DNA of 64,000 nucleotides from PALSA-612 sp963776735 (GTDB lineage: Bacteria; Actinomycetota; Thermoleophilia; Gaiellales; Gaiellaceae), in NCBI GenBank assembly GCA_963776735.1, contig CAVZNV010000001.1, forward strand, positions 74,151-138,150, given 5' to 3'. The notes under the pieces were generated by a model that saw only the letters and a program-made list of their open reading frames with translations, was not told the origin of the DNA and searched no databases. Shown here one piece after another: positions 55,546 to 62,784 of this stretch; positions within the stretch are counted from its first letter, which is position 1; each line of letters begins with the position of its first letter. A program made the position numbers and the translations under genes.

Positions 55546-56465
55546 CTAGAGCAACTCCTCGAGCTGTTCGGCGAGCTTCGAGACGTCGTATCGCCACGAC
55601 TGTCGACCGATGGTGACCGCCTGCCGCTCGCAGAGTTGGGCTAGGGAAGACGGGAGCTCGGCTGGTCTTGGCATGGACGCTCCGCCCACGAGAATCGGAA
55701 TCAGCGGGACGTCGCGCTCGAGCGCGCGCTCGAGCTCTCGCCTGACATGATCGTCCGGTCTCCGAAGGCGCCGCTTCCAGTTCTCCTTCGCGTCAAGCCA
55801 GCCGGGGCCGATCACGGCGAGAACAGCGCCCGAGGCGGCAAGCCGTTCGTCGAGTCGTTGCGCCCAATTCTGGCCCGGAGCGATGGAGTCGACATCAAGG
55901 AAGACGGAGCCCGGTCCAAACCGCTCTGTCAGGCTCTCCGCGAGCCGATCAGCGGCGGCCCAGCTGTCGCTGCGGCGGTAGCTGAGGAACACGCCCGGGC
56001 CGAGTCTCGGCCATGCGATTGCATGTTCGATTGCTTCCCCGACGCTCTTCATTTCCGTGAACCACTCGCTGGTCGAGAGTGGGAGAGGATCGAGTTCTCG
56101 TAGAGTCCTCAGCTCGGCCGGCAAACCACTCAGGTCCGCCGCCGCATCCGGTGGCGAGGCGACTAGCACGATGGGCACGCGACGGTCGAGCGCCGCCTGG
56201 ATCTCCATGTGCACGTGGTCGCGTGGGTCCTCGATTGCGATCGTTCCGGCGCTCGTCTTGATCGTCGCCCAGTCTCGTCCGAAGACTGCGACGAGCACGT
56301 CACAGGAAGAGAGCGCTGTGGCTTGCCTCACCACCCAGTTCGGAGCCCGATAGTCGATGCTCTCGAGGATCCGTGGTCCTCGAACTGGTGGCGCAACGCA
56401 TCGAGCATTCGACCGACCACAGCGGCCGAGTCTCGACGCCGGTAGCTGACGAAGATTCGAGCCAT
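55546..56465 (-). pseudogene. Tandem TIR-domain protein, frameshifted in the first domain
   Basis: ATG 56465 starts ARIFVSYRRRDSAAVVGRML, the beta-A strand of a TIR domain. Near 56372 a base is missing: FEDHG should continue as ILESIDYRAPNWVVRQATAL in another frame, which runs to 55546. The second TIR (FLSYRRSDSWAAADRLAESL, SVFLDVDSIAPGQNWAQRLD, VIGPGWLDAKENW, VRRELERALERDVPLIPILV) is complete. Two fused TIR domains without a helicase, NLR or STAND partner is unusual. Bacterial TIRs act as NAD-degrading defence effectors or scaffolds; no partner gene is seen here. Confidence 0.72.
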
Positions 56466-56509
56466 GACTTGCCTCGGGCGGCCGGATTGTACGCGGCTCT
56501 CGTCTGTCG

Positions 56510-56515
56510 TAGAGT
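56510..56515 (+). promoter_or_regulatory. Putative -10 hexamer (TAGAGT) before the ornithine-cyclodeaminase-family gene
   Basis: TAGAGT ends 7 nt before GTG 56523, without a ribosome site. Confidence 0.4.
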
Positions 56516-56522
56516 CGGCCGC

Positions 56523-57536
56523 GTGGCGGAGAGCTGGCGGCACCGCAAGACGCTGATCCTCGGCCGGAGCGACATGGTCGGTCTCCTCACCCCCGGGGAG
56601 TACGTCGACTGCGTCGAGCACGCGTTCCGCATGCACGGCGAGGGGCGCGTCTACATGGAGCCGAAGGGGCACATCGTCCTCGACCGCTACAAGGGCGAGT
56701 GGGAGGTCATGCCGTCCTGGATCGAGGAGCCCGAGGCGGCCGCTTGCAAGTGGGTCTCGATCCGTGAGGACAACTCGCGGTACGAGCTGCCCGCCGTCTT
56801 CTCGATCCTCGTCTACACGCACCCTGAGACCGGCTTCCCGCTCGCGATCTGCGACGGCTCGCACCACACGCTGATGCGCACGGGCGCGTCGGCCGCCGTC
56901 TCCGCGAAGTGGCTCGCACGCAAGGACTCGAAGGTTCTCGCGATCCTCGGCACCGGCAGCGTCGGCAAAGGCACGCTCGCAACCTGCGACGCGGTCTTCG
57001 ACTGGGATGAGGTGCGGATCTGGAGCCGGACGCAGGAGTCGCTCGACCGCTTCGCCGCCGCCGAGCAGCCGTCCTACCCGCACGTCGAGCTGAAGACGAC
57101 GACGGACGTCGAGCGGGCCGTTCGCGGTGCCGACGTGATCGTCACCGGCACCCACGCGCGTCGGTACCTCGTCGAAGACGACTGGGTCTCGCCGGGGACG
57201 CACATCGCCGCACTCGGCGCCGACCTCGCCGGGGAGCAGGAGCTCGATCCGAAGACGCTGCTGCGGGCGCGCGTCTTCGTCGACGACATCCGCCAGTGCC
57301 GCGAGGACGGCGAGATCAACGTCCCGCTCCGCGAAGGCGTCTTCACCGAGGATCACGTCGCCGGCGAGATCGGCAAGGTGATCTGCGGCGAGCTCGAAGG
57401 CCGTCAGTCGGACGACCAGGTCACGGTCTTCGATTCGACCGGGATCGCGCTGCAGGACTCGGCCACGGTGCCGCTCGAGTACGAACGCGCGGTCGCAGCG
57501 GGCGTCGGTGTCGAGAAGAAGATGATCTCGACCTGA
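56523..57536 (+). CDS. Ornithine cyclodeaminase / mu-crystallin family dehydrogenase
   Basis: This 337-residue protein starts at GTG 56523. The N-terminus KTLILGRSDMVGLLTPGEYV and MEPKGHIVLDRYKGEWEVMP form the substrate lobe. SGKV-type GTGSVGKGT (~residue 142) binds NAD(P), with RIWSRTQESLDRFAA after it and TGTHARRYLVEDDWVSPGTH next. The family includes ornithine cyclodeaminase, alanine dehydrogenase and delta1-piperideine/pyrroline reductases. Motif GTGSVGKGT deviates from the usual GTGxQAxxH, so the exact reaction is open. Confidence 0.82.
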   Translation: MAESWRHRKTLILGRSDMVGLLTPGEYVDCVEHAFRMHGEGRVYMEPKGHIVLDRYKGEWEVMPSWIEEPEAAACKWVSIREDNSRYELPAVFSILVYTHPETGFPLAICDGSHHTLMRTGASAAVSAKWLARKDSKVLAILGTGSVGKGTLATCDAVFDWDEVRIWSRTQESLDRFAAAEQPSYPHVELKTTTDVERAVRGADVIVTGTHARRYLVEDDWVSPGTHIAALGADLAGEQELDPKTLLRARVFVDDIRQCREDGEINVPLREGVFTEDHVAGEIGKVICGELEGRQSDDQVTVFDSTGIALQDSATVPLEYERAVAAGVGVEKKMIST

Positions 57537-57656
57537 ACCTCGGCGCAATCGAAACGCAACCTGAGGTTCACGGGTTTCTGTGCGCGTTCTTACGTGCCGA
57601 TCGTCTTTATCCGTAACGGCGCCGGCAGAGCGCCGAGGGCGGACAGGAGGTACCCG

Positions 57657-57908
57657 GTGGTCACGAACGTGCAGGCAATCGGTCGAGCGGACTCTCGCGA
57701 GCTCGCCCACCGCATCGCGAACACGATCGAGGTGATGCTGCTCTGGCGGCAGGCAGACAACATGGTCACGCTGCGGTTGGTCGAGCTTGCCACCGGCATC
57801 GAGTTCGAGTTCGGCGTCCGACCCGAGGACGCGCTCGATGCGTTCAACCATCCGTACGCCTACCTGCCCGGCCCGACTGTCGACTCGTTGGATCTCCTCG
57901 CCGCGTAA
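57657..57908 (+). CDS. Small conserved-looking hypothetical protein
   Basis: AGGAGG at 57645-57650 lies 6 nt before GTG 57657, one of the clearest ribosome sites in the window, so this start (83 residues) is preferred over the upstream in-frame ATG 57594. The product (MVTNVQAIGRADSRELAHRI and onward) is acidic with an amphipathic helix, strands VMLLWRQADNMVTLRLVELA and a C-terminal HPYAYLPGP segment. No family was recognised. The 120-bp upstream gap contains only an 8-bp inverted repeat TGAACCTC/GAGGTTCA over the previous stop. Confidence 0.65.
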   Translation: MVTNVQAIGRADSRELAHRIANTIEVMLLWRQADNMVTLRLVELATGIEFEFGVRPEDALDAFNHPYAYLPGPTVDSLDLLAA

Positions 57909-57954
57909 CCCCAAAGCGGCTCTCCCGCGAGCAGACACCTCTCCTCGAAGCGGA

Positions 57955-58005
57955 GTGGGTTCCGGAAGGATCCAAGGCCAGTTCGAGTCTGGCGCCGGAA
58001 CCCAC
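57955..58005. other. Hairpin with tRNA T-arm-like tip
   Basis: An 11-bp perfect stem (GTGGGTTCCGG / CCGGAACCCAC) carries an 11-nt bulge on the 5' side. It is capped by GCCAGTTCGAGTCTGGC, a 5-bp stem with the 7-nt loop TTCGAGT, which fits the T-loop consensus TTCRANY and ends in the conserved G-C pair. There is no room for D or anticodon arms, so it is not a standard tRNA. It lies between convergent genes and may be a terminator or a tRNA-like minihelix. Confidence 0.5.
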
Positions 58006-58033
58006 TTCGCCCTCCTCGGTGACGCTTGAACCG

Positions 58034-59839
58034 CTAGGCGCCGTACGTCGCCGAGCAGACCGGCGAGTCCGACCCCAGGTACTGGCCGTCGCCGCCGAAG
58101 TGCGACTGCACGTGCCACGTCCCTTTCTCGCTCGCGCGGAACGAGTCCGAATAGGCGCCTGACGAGTCCGTCGTCGCCGTGTGCGTCGTCGTCGAGCCGG
58201 ACGGCGACGTGTAGACGATCGTCACCGACGCCGACCCGATCGACGGGCCGAGCGTGCCGCTGTCCTTGAGGCCGGACACCGGGCTCAGCGCGCACGACAG
58301 CGAGAGCGTCGACGGCTGCTTCGGCGGCGGCGGCGGCGGTGGCGGCGGTGGCGGCGGAGGAGGCGGCGGTGGCGGCGGAGGCGGGGGATGCGGCGGGGGA
58401 GGCGGTGGTGGAGACGGCGGCGGAGGCGGCGAAGGCGAGGGGGGCGGAGGCGAAGCCGGCGGCGGTGACGCGGGAGGCGGAGGCGGGCTGGAGGCAGGAG
58501 GCGGAGCCGGCGAGGCCGACGGCGGCGGGGGCGGCGACGGCTCCTTCGGGTGCCCGTGCGGCGAGCCGGACGGATGTGAGGTCGTCCGCGGGTGCGTCGC
58601 GGTCGCCGTCGACGTGGACGCCGCCGTGCTCGATGTGCTGCTGGGGATCACGCTCACCGGCGGCGCCGTCGTGGCATGAGTGGTCGGTGTCACCGCGGTG
58701 ACCGACACCGTGGTCGCACCCCTTCGCTGCTGCTGCCGCTGTCGTCGCGGCCGAGCGACGGGCGCGCTGCCGCGGAAGCCCGGCTCCGTCCCCGGCGGCA
58801 CGGCGGAGGCAGCCGGTGGTGGGGGAGCCTGCAGGTCGATGTGACGCGTAGGGCCGGAGCCTGGCAACAGGTACGCAAGTCCGATCCCGGCGAGTGCGAG
58901 CGCGGCTGTGAGGGCGCCCAGCGCGGCAATGCGCCTGCGGCGCGAGCCGTCGGCGGCCGCCGGGCTCCAGAAGCCGGCCGCGCCGAGCGCGCGGTCGACC
59001 TCCTCGGCGAGCTCGTCCGCTGGCGCCGCAGGAATGAAGGTGCGATAGCGGCGGCTGATCTCCTGCAGATCGTCAAGCTCCGGCTGGCAGAACTCGCAGG
59101 CGTCGAGATGCTGCTCGACGCCCTCGAGCTCGTCGCCGGAGAGCTCTCCGTCCTCGTAGCGCGAGAGCAGCGCGACGACCGCATCGCATGCGGCCGGTCG
59201 CGGCACGCGCTTCGCCTCCGTCAGTCCCAGCTGGATCCGCAGTCGCCGGCGAGCGTCGGACAGCGTCTGCGCCACCTCGTCCTCGCTGAGCTCGGCCAGC
59301 GAGGCGATCTCCGAATAGCTCAGGTGCTCCAGCTCGCGCAGCGCGAGCGTGAGCCGCTGGCCGGGCGGAAGCGAAACCGCGGCCAGGCGCATGATCTCGT
59401 GCTGGCGGCGGGCAGTCGATCCCGACTCCGAGTCGTCCCAGAGCCAGCCCGCCTCGCGACTGCTCCGCGCTCGTCCGGCGGGCCGGCCGCCTTCGGCGCC
59501 TTCGAGGAAAAGGTTCTTCGCGGTTACGATCGCGTACGTTCCGAAGTCGAGCTGCTCGCGCGCGATCTCCTCTGCCGCTGCCACGGTCCGCGCGAACGCC
59601 TCTGTGGCGAACTCGACGGCGCGACCGTGGCTGCCCGTGAGCCTGTAACCGAGTGCGTAGAGCCGAGGGGTGTGACGAGCGCGAAGCTCGTCGACCGCGC
59701 TGCGGTCGCGCTGAACAGACCGGCGCGCGAGGCTGGCGTCGGAGTGGGCCGCAGGGGTCGCTGTCCCACGCTGCTGCATCCCCTTGTCACCCCTATCGGC
59801 AGAAACGGTCAACTCCTTGAGCGGGGAGGCCGATACCAT
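58034..59839 (-). CDS. Fused ECF sigma factor / zinc-finger anti-sigma / membrane / polyproline / extracellular domain protein
   Basis: From ATG 59839 (alternative 59779) the ~601-residue protein contains, in order: sigma region 2 (LRARHTPRLYALGYRLTGSH, ~55-75); sigma region 4 (LPPGQRLTLALRELEHLSYS, SEIASLAELSEDEVAQTLSD, ~165-215); a zf-HC2-type anti-sigma motif (HLDACEFC, ~265); one membrane helix (IAALGALTAALALAGIGLAY, ~335); a Ser/Thr then proline-rich stalk of ~150 residues including a run of over 20 prolines; and a C-terminal Ig-like domain (VTIVYTSPSGSTTTHTATTD). Sigma and its inhibitor sit in one chain tied to an outside sensor. Release would require proteolysis or a conformational switch. 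Confidence 0.85.
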   Translation of the reverse strand: MVSASPLKELTVSADRGDKGMQQRGTATPAAHSDASLARRSVQRDRSAVDELRARHTPRLYALGYRLTGSHGRAVEFATEAFARTVAAAEEIAREQLDFGTYAIVTAKNLFLEGAEGGRPAGRARSSREAGWLWDDSESGSTARRQHEIMRLAAVSLPPGQRLTLALRELEHLSYSEIASLAELSEDEVAQTLSDARRRLRIQLGLTEAKRVPRPAACDAVVALLSRYEDGELSGDELEGVEQHLDACEFCQPELDDLQEISRRYRTFIPAAPADELAEEVDRALGAAGFWSPAAADGSRRRRIAALGALTAALALAGIGLAYLLPGSGPTRHIDLQAPPPPAASAVPPGTEPGFRGSAPVARPRRQRQQQRRGATTVSVTAVTPTTHATTAPPVSVIPSSTSSTAASTSTATATHPRTTSHPSGSPHGHPKEPSPPPPPSASPAPPPASSPPPPPASPPPASPPPPSPSPPPPPSPPPPPPPHPPPPPPPPPPPPPPPPPPPPPPKQPSTLSLSCALSPVSGLKDSGTLGPSIGSASVTIVYTSPSGSTTTHTATTDSSGAYSDSFRASEKGTWHVQSHFGGDGQYLGSDSPVCSATYGA

Positions 59840-59896
59840 CGCGATCGCACGTCCAGTGCGGCCAAAGCCGCGATTCACTCTTTGAGAGGAGCTCTG

Positions 59897-60337
59897 TTGA
59901 AGAAGGTTCTGCTCGCGTCGACCGTTGCCGTTGCGCTCGTCTTCTCGGCCACGGCCGTCGCGTCCACCAGCCCCGCCGCGTACAAGGCGAAGGTCAACGG
60001 CATCTGCGTCGCGGGCGTCGCCCGGCTGAATGCCATTGCGCAGCCGAAGACGCCTGCCGGCCTCTATTCGTACTTCAAGAAGGTGTCGGCGGCGAGCGAC
60101 GCGCTCCTCGCCAAGGTCAAGGCCGTCGCGCCGCCTTCGAGCCTCAAGTCCAAGGTGGGAGTCGCCGTCTCGAAGCAGGGTGCGTTCGAGAGCGCGCTGC
60201 ACTCGCTCGTCGCGAAGCTGAAGAACGCGTCGGATCCGAAGGACACCGTCACCGCGGCCGAGCCGCACCTGACGAGTCTGAACAACGCCGCGAACAAGGC
60301 CTGGATCGCCGCCGGCCTCGTCAAGTGCGGCTCCTGA
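59897..60337 (+). CDS. Small secreted helical protein
   Basis: AGAGGAG lies 6 nt before TTG 59897. The 146-residue product has a signal peptide (KKVLLASTVAVALVFSATAV) and a lysine/alanine-rich helical mature part with two cysteines (NGICVAGVARLNAI and the C-terminal LVKCGS), probably a disulphide. The pattern VNGICVAGVARLNAIAQPKT resembles small exported proteins of actinobacteria with unknown function. It is divergent from the sigma fusion gene, 57 bp away, so it is a candidate target of that sigma factor. Confidence 0.68.
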   Translation: MKKVLLASTVAVALVFSATAVASTSPAAYKAKVNGICVAGVARLNAIAQPKTPAGLYSYFKKVSAASDALLAKVKAVAPPSSLKSKVGVAVSKQGAFESALHSLVAKLKNASDPKDTVTAAEPHLTSLNNAANKAWIAAGLVKCGS

Positions 60338-60353
60338 TCTAAGGAGCGTCGAG

Positions 60354-60395
60354 GGCGCCGCCGGTCCGCTTCGGCCGTCGGCGCCTTCCCTTTCC
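60354..60395 (+). terminator. Probable rho-independent terminator
   Basis: GGCGCCG and CGGCGCC form a 7-bp stem with further internal pairing (CGG/CCG), followed by TTCCCTTT. It starts 17 nt after the stop at 60337. Confidence 0.6.
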
Positions 60396-60542
60396 AGCAG
60401 CACGAGAGGCAAGCCGGGACGGCGATCCTGGACGGCGAGGGTTCCTCGACGGACCGCCGTCCCTGCACGAGTTCTTCGGTACGAGCGGCCGTTCGGATTG
60501 CCGAGCGTGACACACTTCTCGCGCAGGAGCGAAGTACAGATT

Positions 60543-61098
60543 GTGAGACGCACCTACGCCAGAGCGTCGGACGCCGAGCTCTTCCGGGCCGGCAACGCAG
60601 AGGCGTTCGCGGAGATCTACGACCGCTACGTCCGCCAGGTGTTCGGGTGGGCAAGGGCTCGGGTCGGCGAGCATGCCGCCGATCTCACCGCCGAGGTCTT
60701 CGCGCGCGCCTGGCTCAGCCGGGGCCGCTTCCGCTCCCGAGACGACGCGCCAGCGCTGCCCTGGTTGCTCGGAATCGCGCAGAACGTCCTTCGCGACTCG
60801 CTTCGCAAGCGGCGGGTGGAGGACGCGGCTCGCCGGCGACTCGGACTGCCTCGCACGGTCGGTACCGACAGCGACCTCGACGCCGTCGACGAGCGGCTGT
60901 CGCTCCGGCGGCCGCGCAGCGACGCGGTCTCGGCGCTTTCCCGAGCAAGACCGTGAGCTGCTCCGGCTGCGAGTGGTCGATGAGCGGCCGTACCGCGAGG
61001 TCGCCGCCCGGATGCGGTGCACGCCGCAGGCCGCGCGGCTTCGTGTCTCACGCCTACTCCGCCAACTGCACTACACGCTTGGAGGCGAACAGCCATGA
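60543..61098 (+). pseudogene. ECF sigma factor with a one-base insertion between regions 2 and 4
   Basis: Region 2 is intact (AEAFAEIYDRYVRQVFGWAR, DLTAEVFARAWLSR, LPWLLGIAQNVLRDSLRKRR). At ~60937 the run GCGCTTTCCCGAG breaks the frame. Removing one T gives VSALPEQDRELLRLRVVDER and then the complete region 4 HTH YREVAARMRCTPQAARLRVS to TGA 61098. GTG 60543 is the likely start, with AGGAG 13 nt upstream; the frame also allows 60498. CTTT resembles a +1 slip site, but there is no stop codon next to it, so an insertion or sequencing error is likelier. The following gene overlaps its stop. Confidence 0.75.
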
Positions 61099-61949
61099 GC
61101 CAGATTCCGGACGAGCTTCTCGTTTACCGATCCCAGTTGCGTGACGCTGTCGAACGCGACCTTCGCACGCATCGCAGGGCACGGATCGCGATCCCGACGA
61201 TCGGCGTGCTCGCCGCGGCAACCGCAGCCGTCGTGCTCGGGCTTGCGCTCACCACCTCGGCGCCGAGCGCCGCCGCGGCGGCCAGGAAGGCCCTGGCCAG
61301 GACGGAGGCGGCGTCGTCCGGAACGATGACGCTCGGCGGTGGCTTCGGCGAGATCACGACGGAGTGGAGCGGCGGCAACATCGCGCTGACCGGCGGCAAG
61401 GTGCTCAGTCCGCTGCAGGGGTTCCGGATCGTCGACGGCGGCGTCTACGTGCAGCAGGAGGACGGCTCGTGGCTGCACTACGCCGACGCGGGCAACGTGC
61501 CCGCGGTGATCGCCACGAAGGTGCGAATGGCCCGGAACGACGTTGCGGGCAACTCTGCCGACCAGGTCCTCGCACTCGCGACCGGGATCGAGCAGACGAC
61601 GCAACCGGACGGCACCACCGTCTACACCGGCACGATCCCGAACAGCAGCGTCGACCCGGACACCCTGCTCACGCAGTCCGACGACCTGCTCATGTGGGCG
61701 ATCCTCAACCATCGCCTCGGTGACCCGGGCGATCCGGCGACGCAGTTCCGGATGGTCGCCGGCAGCGACGGGACCGTCCAGGAGGTCGACCTCACGAGAG
61801 GCGGCGACACTCTGAAGTTCGCCTACACCGCTCTCGGCAGCACACCGCCGATCGCTGCTCCCTCGAACGCCGGCGAGCTCGCGCCCGACGCGCTGCCGCC
61901 GGACTACACGAACGGCGGGCAGGTGTACGCCTACCCCGCCCAGCCGTAG
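61095..61949 (+). CDS. Membrane protein with extracytoplasmic domain, probable anti-sigma partner
   Basis: ATG 61095 overlaps the sigma stop. The 284-residue product has a short cytoplasmic N-terminus (QIPDELLVYRSQLRDAVERD), one membrane helix (IPTIGVLAAATAAVVLGLAL) and ~220 extracytoplasmic residues with strand-rich, lipoprotein-LppX-like character (GGVYVQQEDGSWLHYADAGN). It matches the topology of the membrane protein at 28310 that also follows a sigma gene. No zinc-finger motif is present, so anti-sigma function is inferred from context. Confidence 0.65.
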   Translation: MSQIPDELLVYRSQLRDAVERDLRTHRRARIAIPTIGVLAAATAAVVLGLALTTSAPSAAAAARKALARTEAASSGTMTLGGGFGEITTEWSGGNIALTGGKVLSPLQGFRIVDGGVYVQQEDGSWLHYADAGNVPAVIATKVRMARNDVAGNSADQVLALATGIEQTTQPDGTTVYTGTIPNSSVDPDTLLTQSDDLLMWAILNHRLGDPGDPATQFRMVAGSDGTVQEVDLTRGGDTLKFAYTALGSTPPIAAPSNAGELAPDALPPDYTNGGQVYAYPAQP

Positions 61950-61955
61950 GGAGAG

Positions 61956-62753
61956 CTACTCGCCCCGCCACTCGGGCGCGCGCTTGTCCAGGAAGGCACT
62001 CATGCCCTCCTGGGCATCGCGCGCCTCGGCGTTCGAGGCCATGACCCGGCGGGTCAGCTCGTACGCGCCGTGCTCGTCGAGGTCGACCTGGCGGTAGAAC
62101 GCCTCCTTGCCGATTCCGACGGTCAACGGGCTGGAGCGCGCGATCTTCTCGACCAGCTCGCCGACGGCGGCGTCGAGCTCGTCCGCCGGGACGACGAGGT
62201 TGACGAGCCCCCAGTCCGCGGCCGTGCGCGCGTCGATCGGATCGCCGGTCAGCAGCAGCTGCAGCGCGCGTTTGCGGCCGACTGCGCGTGAGATCGGCAC
62301 CATCGGCGTCGAGCAGAAAAGGCCGATCTTGACGCCGGGAGTCGCGAACCTCGCCTCCTCGGCCGCGACGACGAGGTCGCACGAGGCGACGAGCTGGCAG
62401 CCGGCCGCGGTCGCCATCGCGTGCACCCTGGCGATCACCGGCTGCGGCACGCGGTGGACGGTCTCCATCGTCACCGTGCAGACGTCGAAGAGCCGCTCGT
62501 AGAACGCAGCGTCGCGGTCGACCATCTCGCCGAGGTCGTGCCCGGCCGAGAACGCCGGCCCGGCTCCCTCGATCACGATCGCGCGCACGTCGCGGTTCCC
62601 GCCGACCTGCTCCAGCGCGGCGATTAGCTCCTCCATCAGCTCGAGCGAGAGCGCATTCCGCTTCTCGGGCCGGTTGAGCGTGATCGTCGCCGCCGGGCCG
62701 TCCCGCCGGACGAGCAGGTTCCGGAACGTGGTGTCGCTTGCCGTCTGTGCCAC
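61956..62753 (-). CDS. Enoyl-CoA hydratase/isomerase family protein
   Basis: The 265-residue crotonase-fold protein starts at GTG 62753 (ATG 62774 would add seven residues). It has ITLNRPEKRNALSLELMEEL, the oxyanion-hole segment GAGPAFSAGHDLGEMVD, RVHAMATAAGCQLVASCDLV and ATPGVKIGLFCSTPMVPISR. It would hydrate enoyl-CoA in beta-oxidation. Glutamates expected at the two active-site positions are not evident (GLFCSTPM), so another crotonase reaction is possible. It is divergent from the acyl-CoA synthetase 32 bp away, suggesting a shared fatty-acid context. Confidence 0.83.
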   Translation of the reverse strand: MAQTASDTTFRNLLVRRDGPAATITLNRPEKRNALSLELMEELIAALEQVGGNRDVRAIVIEGAGPAFSAGHDLGEMVDRDAAFYERLFDVCTVTMETVHRVPQPVIARVHAMATAAGCQLVASCDLVVAAEEARFATPGVKIGLFCSTPMVPISRAVGRKRALQLLLTGDPIDARTAADWGLVNLVVPADELDAAVGELVEKIARSSPLTVGIGKEAFYRQVDLDEHGAYELTRRVMASNAEARDAQEGMSAFLDKRAPEWRGE

Positions 62754-62784
62754 GGTCGTCCTAGGGTAAAGCATCGACTCCGCA

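Noticed and set aside
57955..58005. A tRNA gene.
   Set aside because: The T-arm and a CCA-like end are present, but only 11 nt separate the 5' stem from the T-arm, leaving no D or anticodon arm.
58181..58701. Glycine-rich plus-strand frames resembling a glycine-rich cell-wall protein.
   Set aside because: They are the complement of the polyproline stalk of the sigma fusion protein.
60930..60945. Programmed +1 frameshifting in the sigma factor gene at CTTTCCC.
   Set aside because: CTT-T matches the slip step of prfB, but there is no adjacent stop codon or upstream Shine-Dalgarno-like stimulator. A one-base insertion is simpler, given five other indels.
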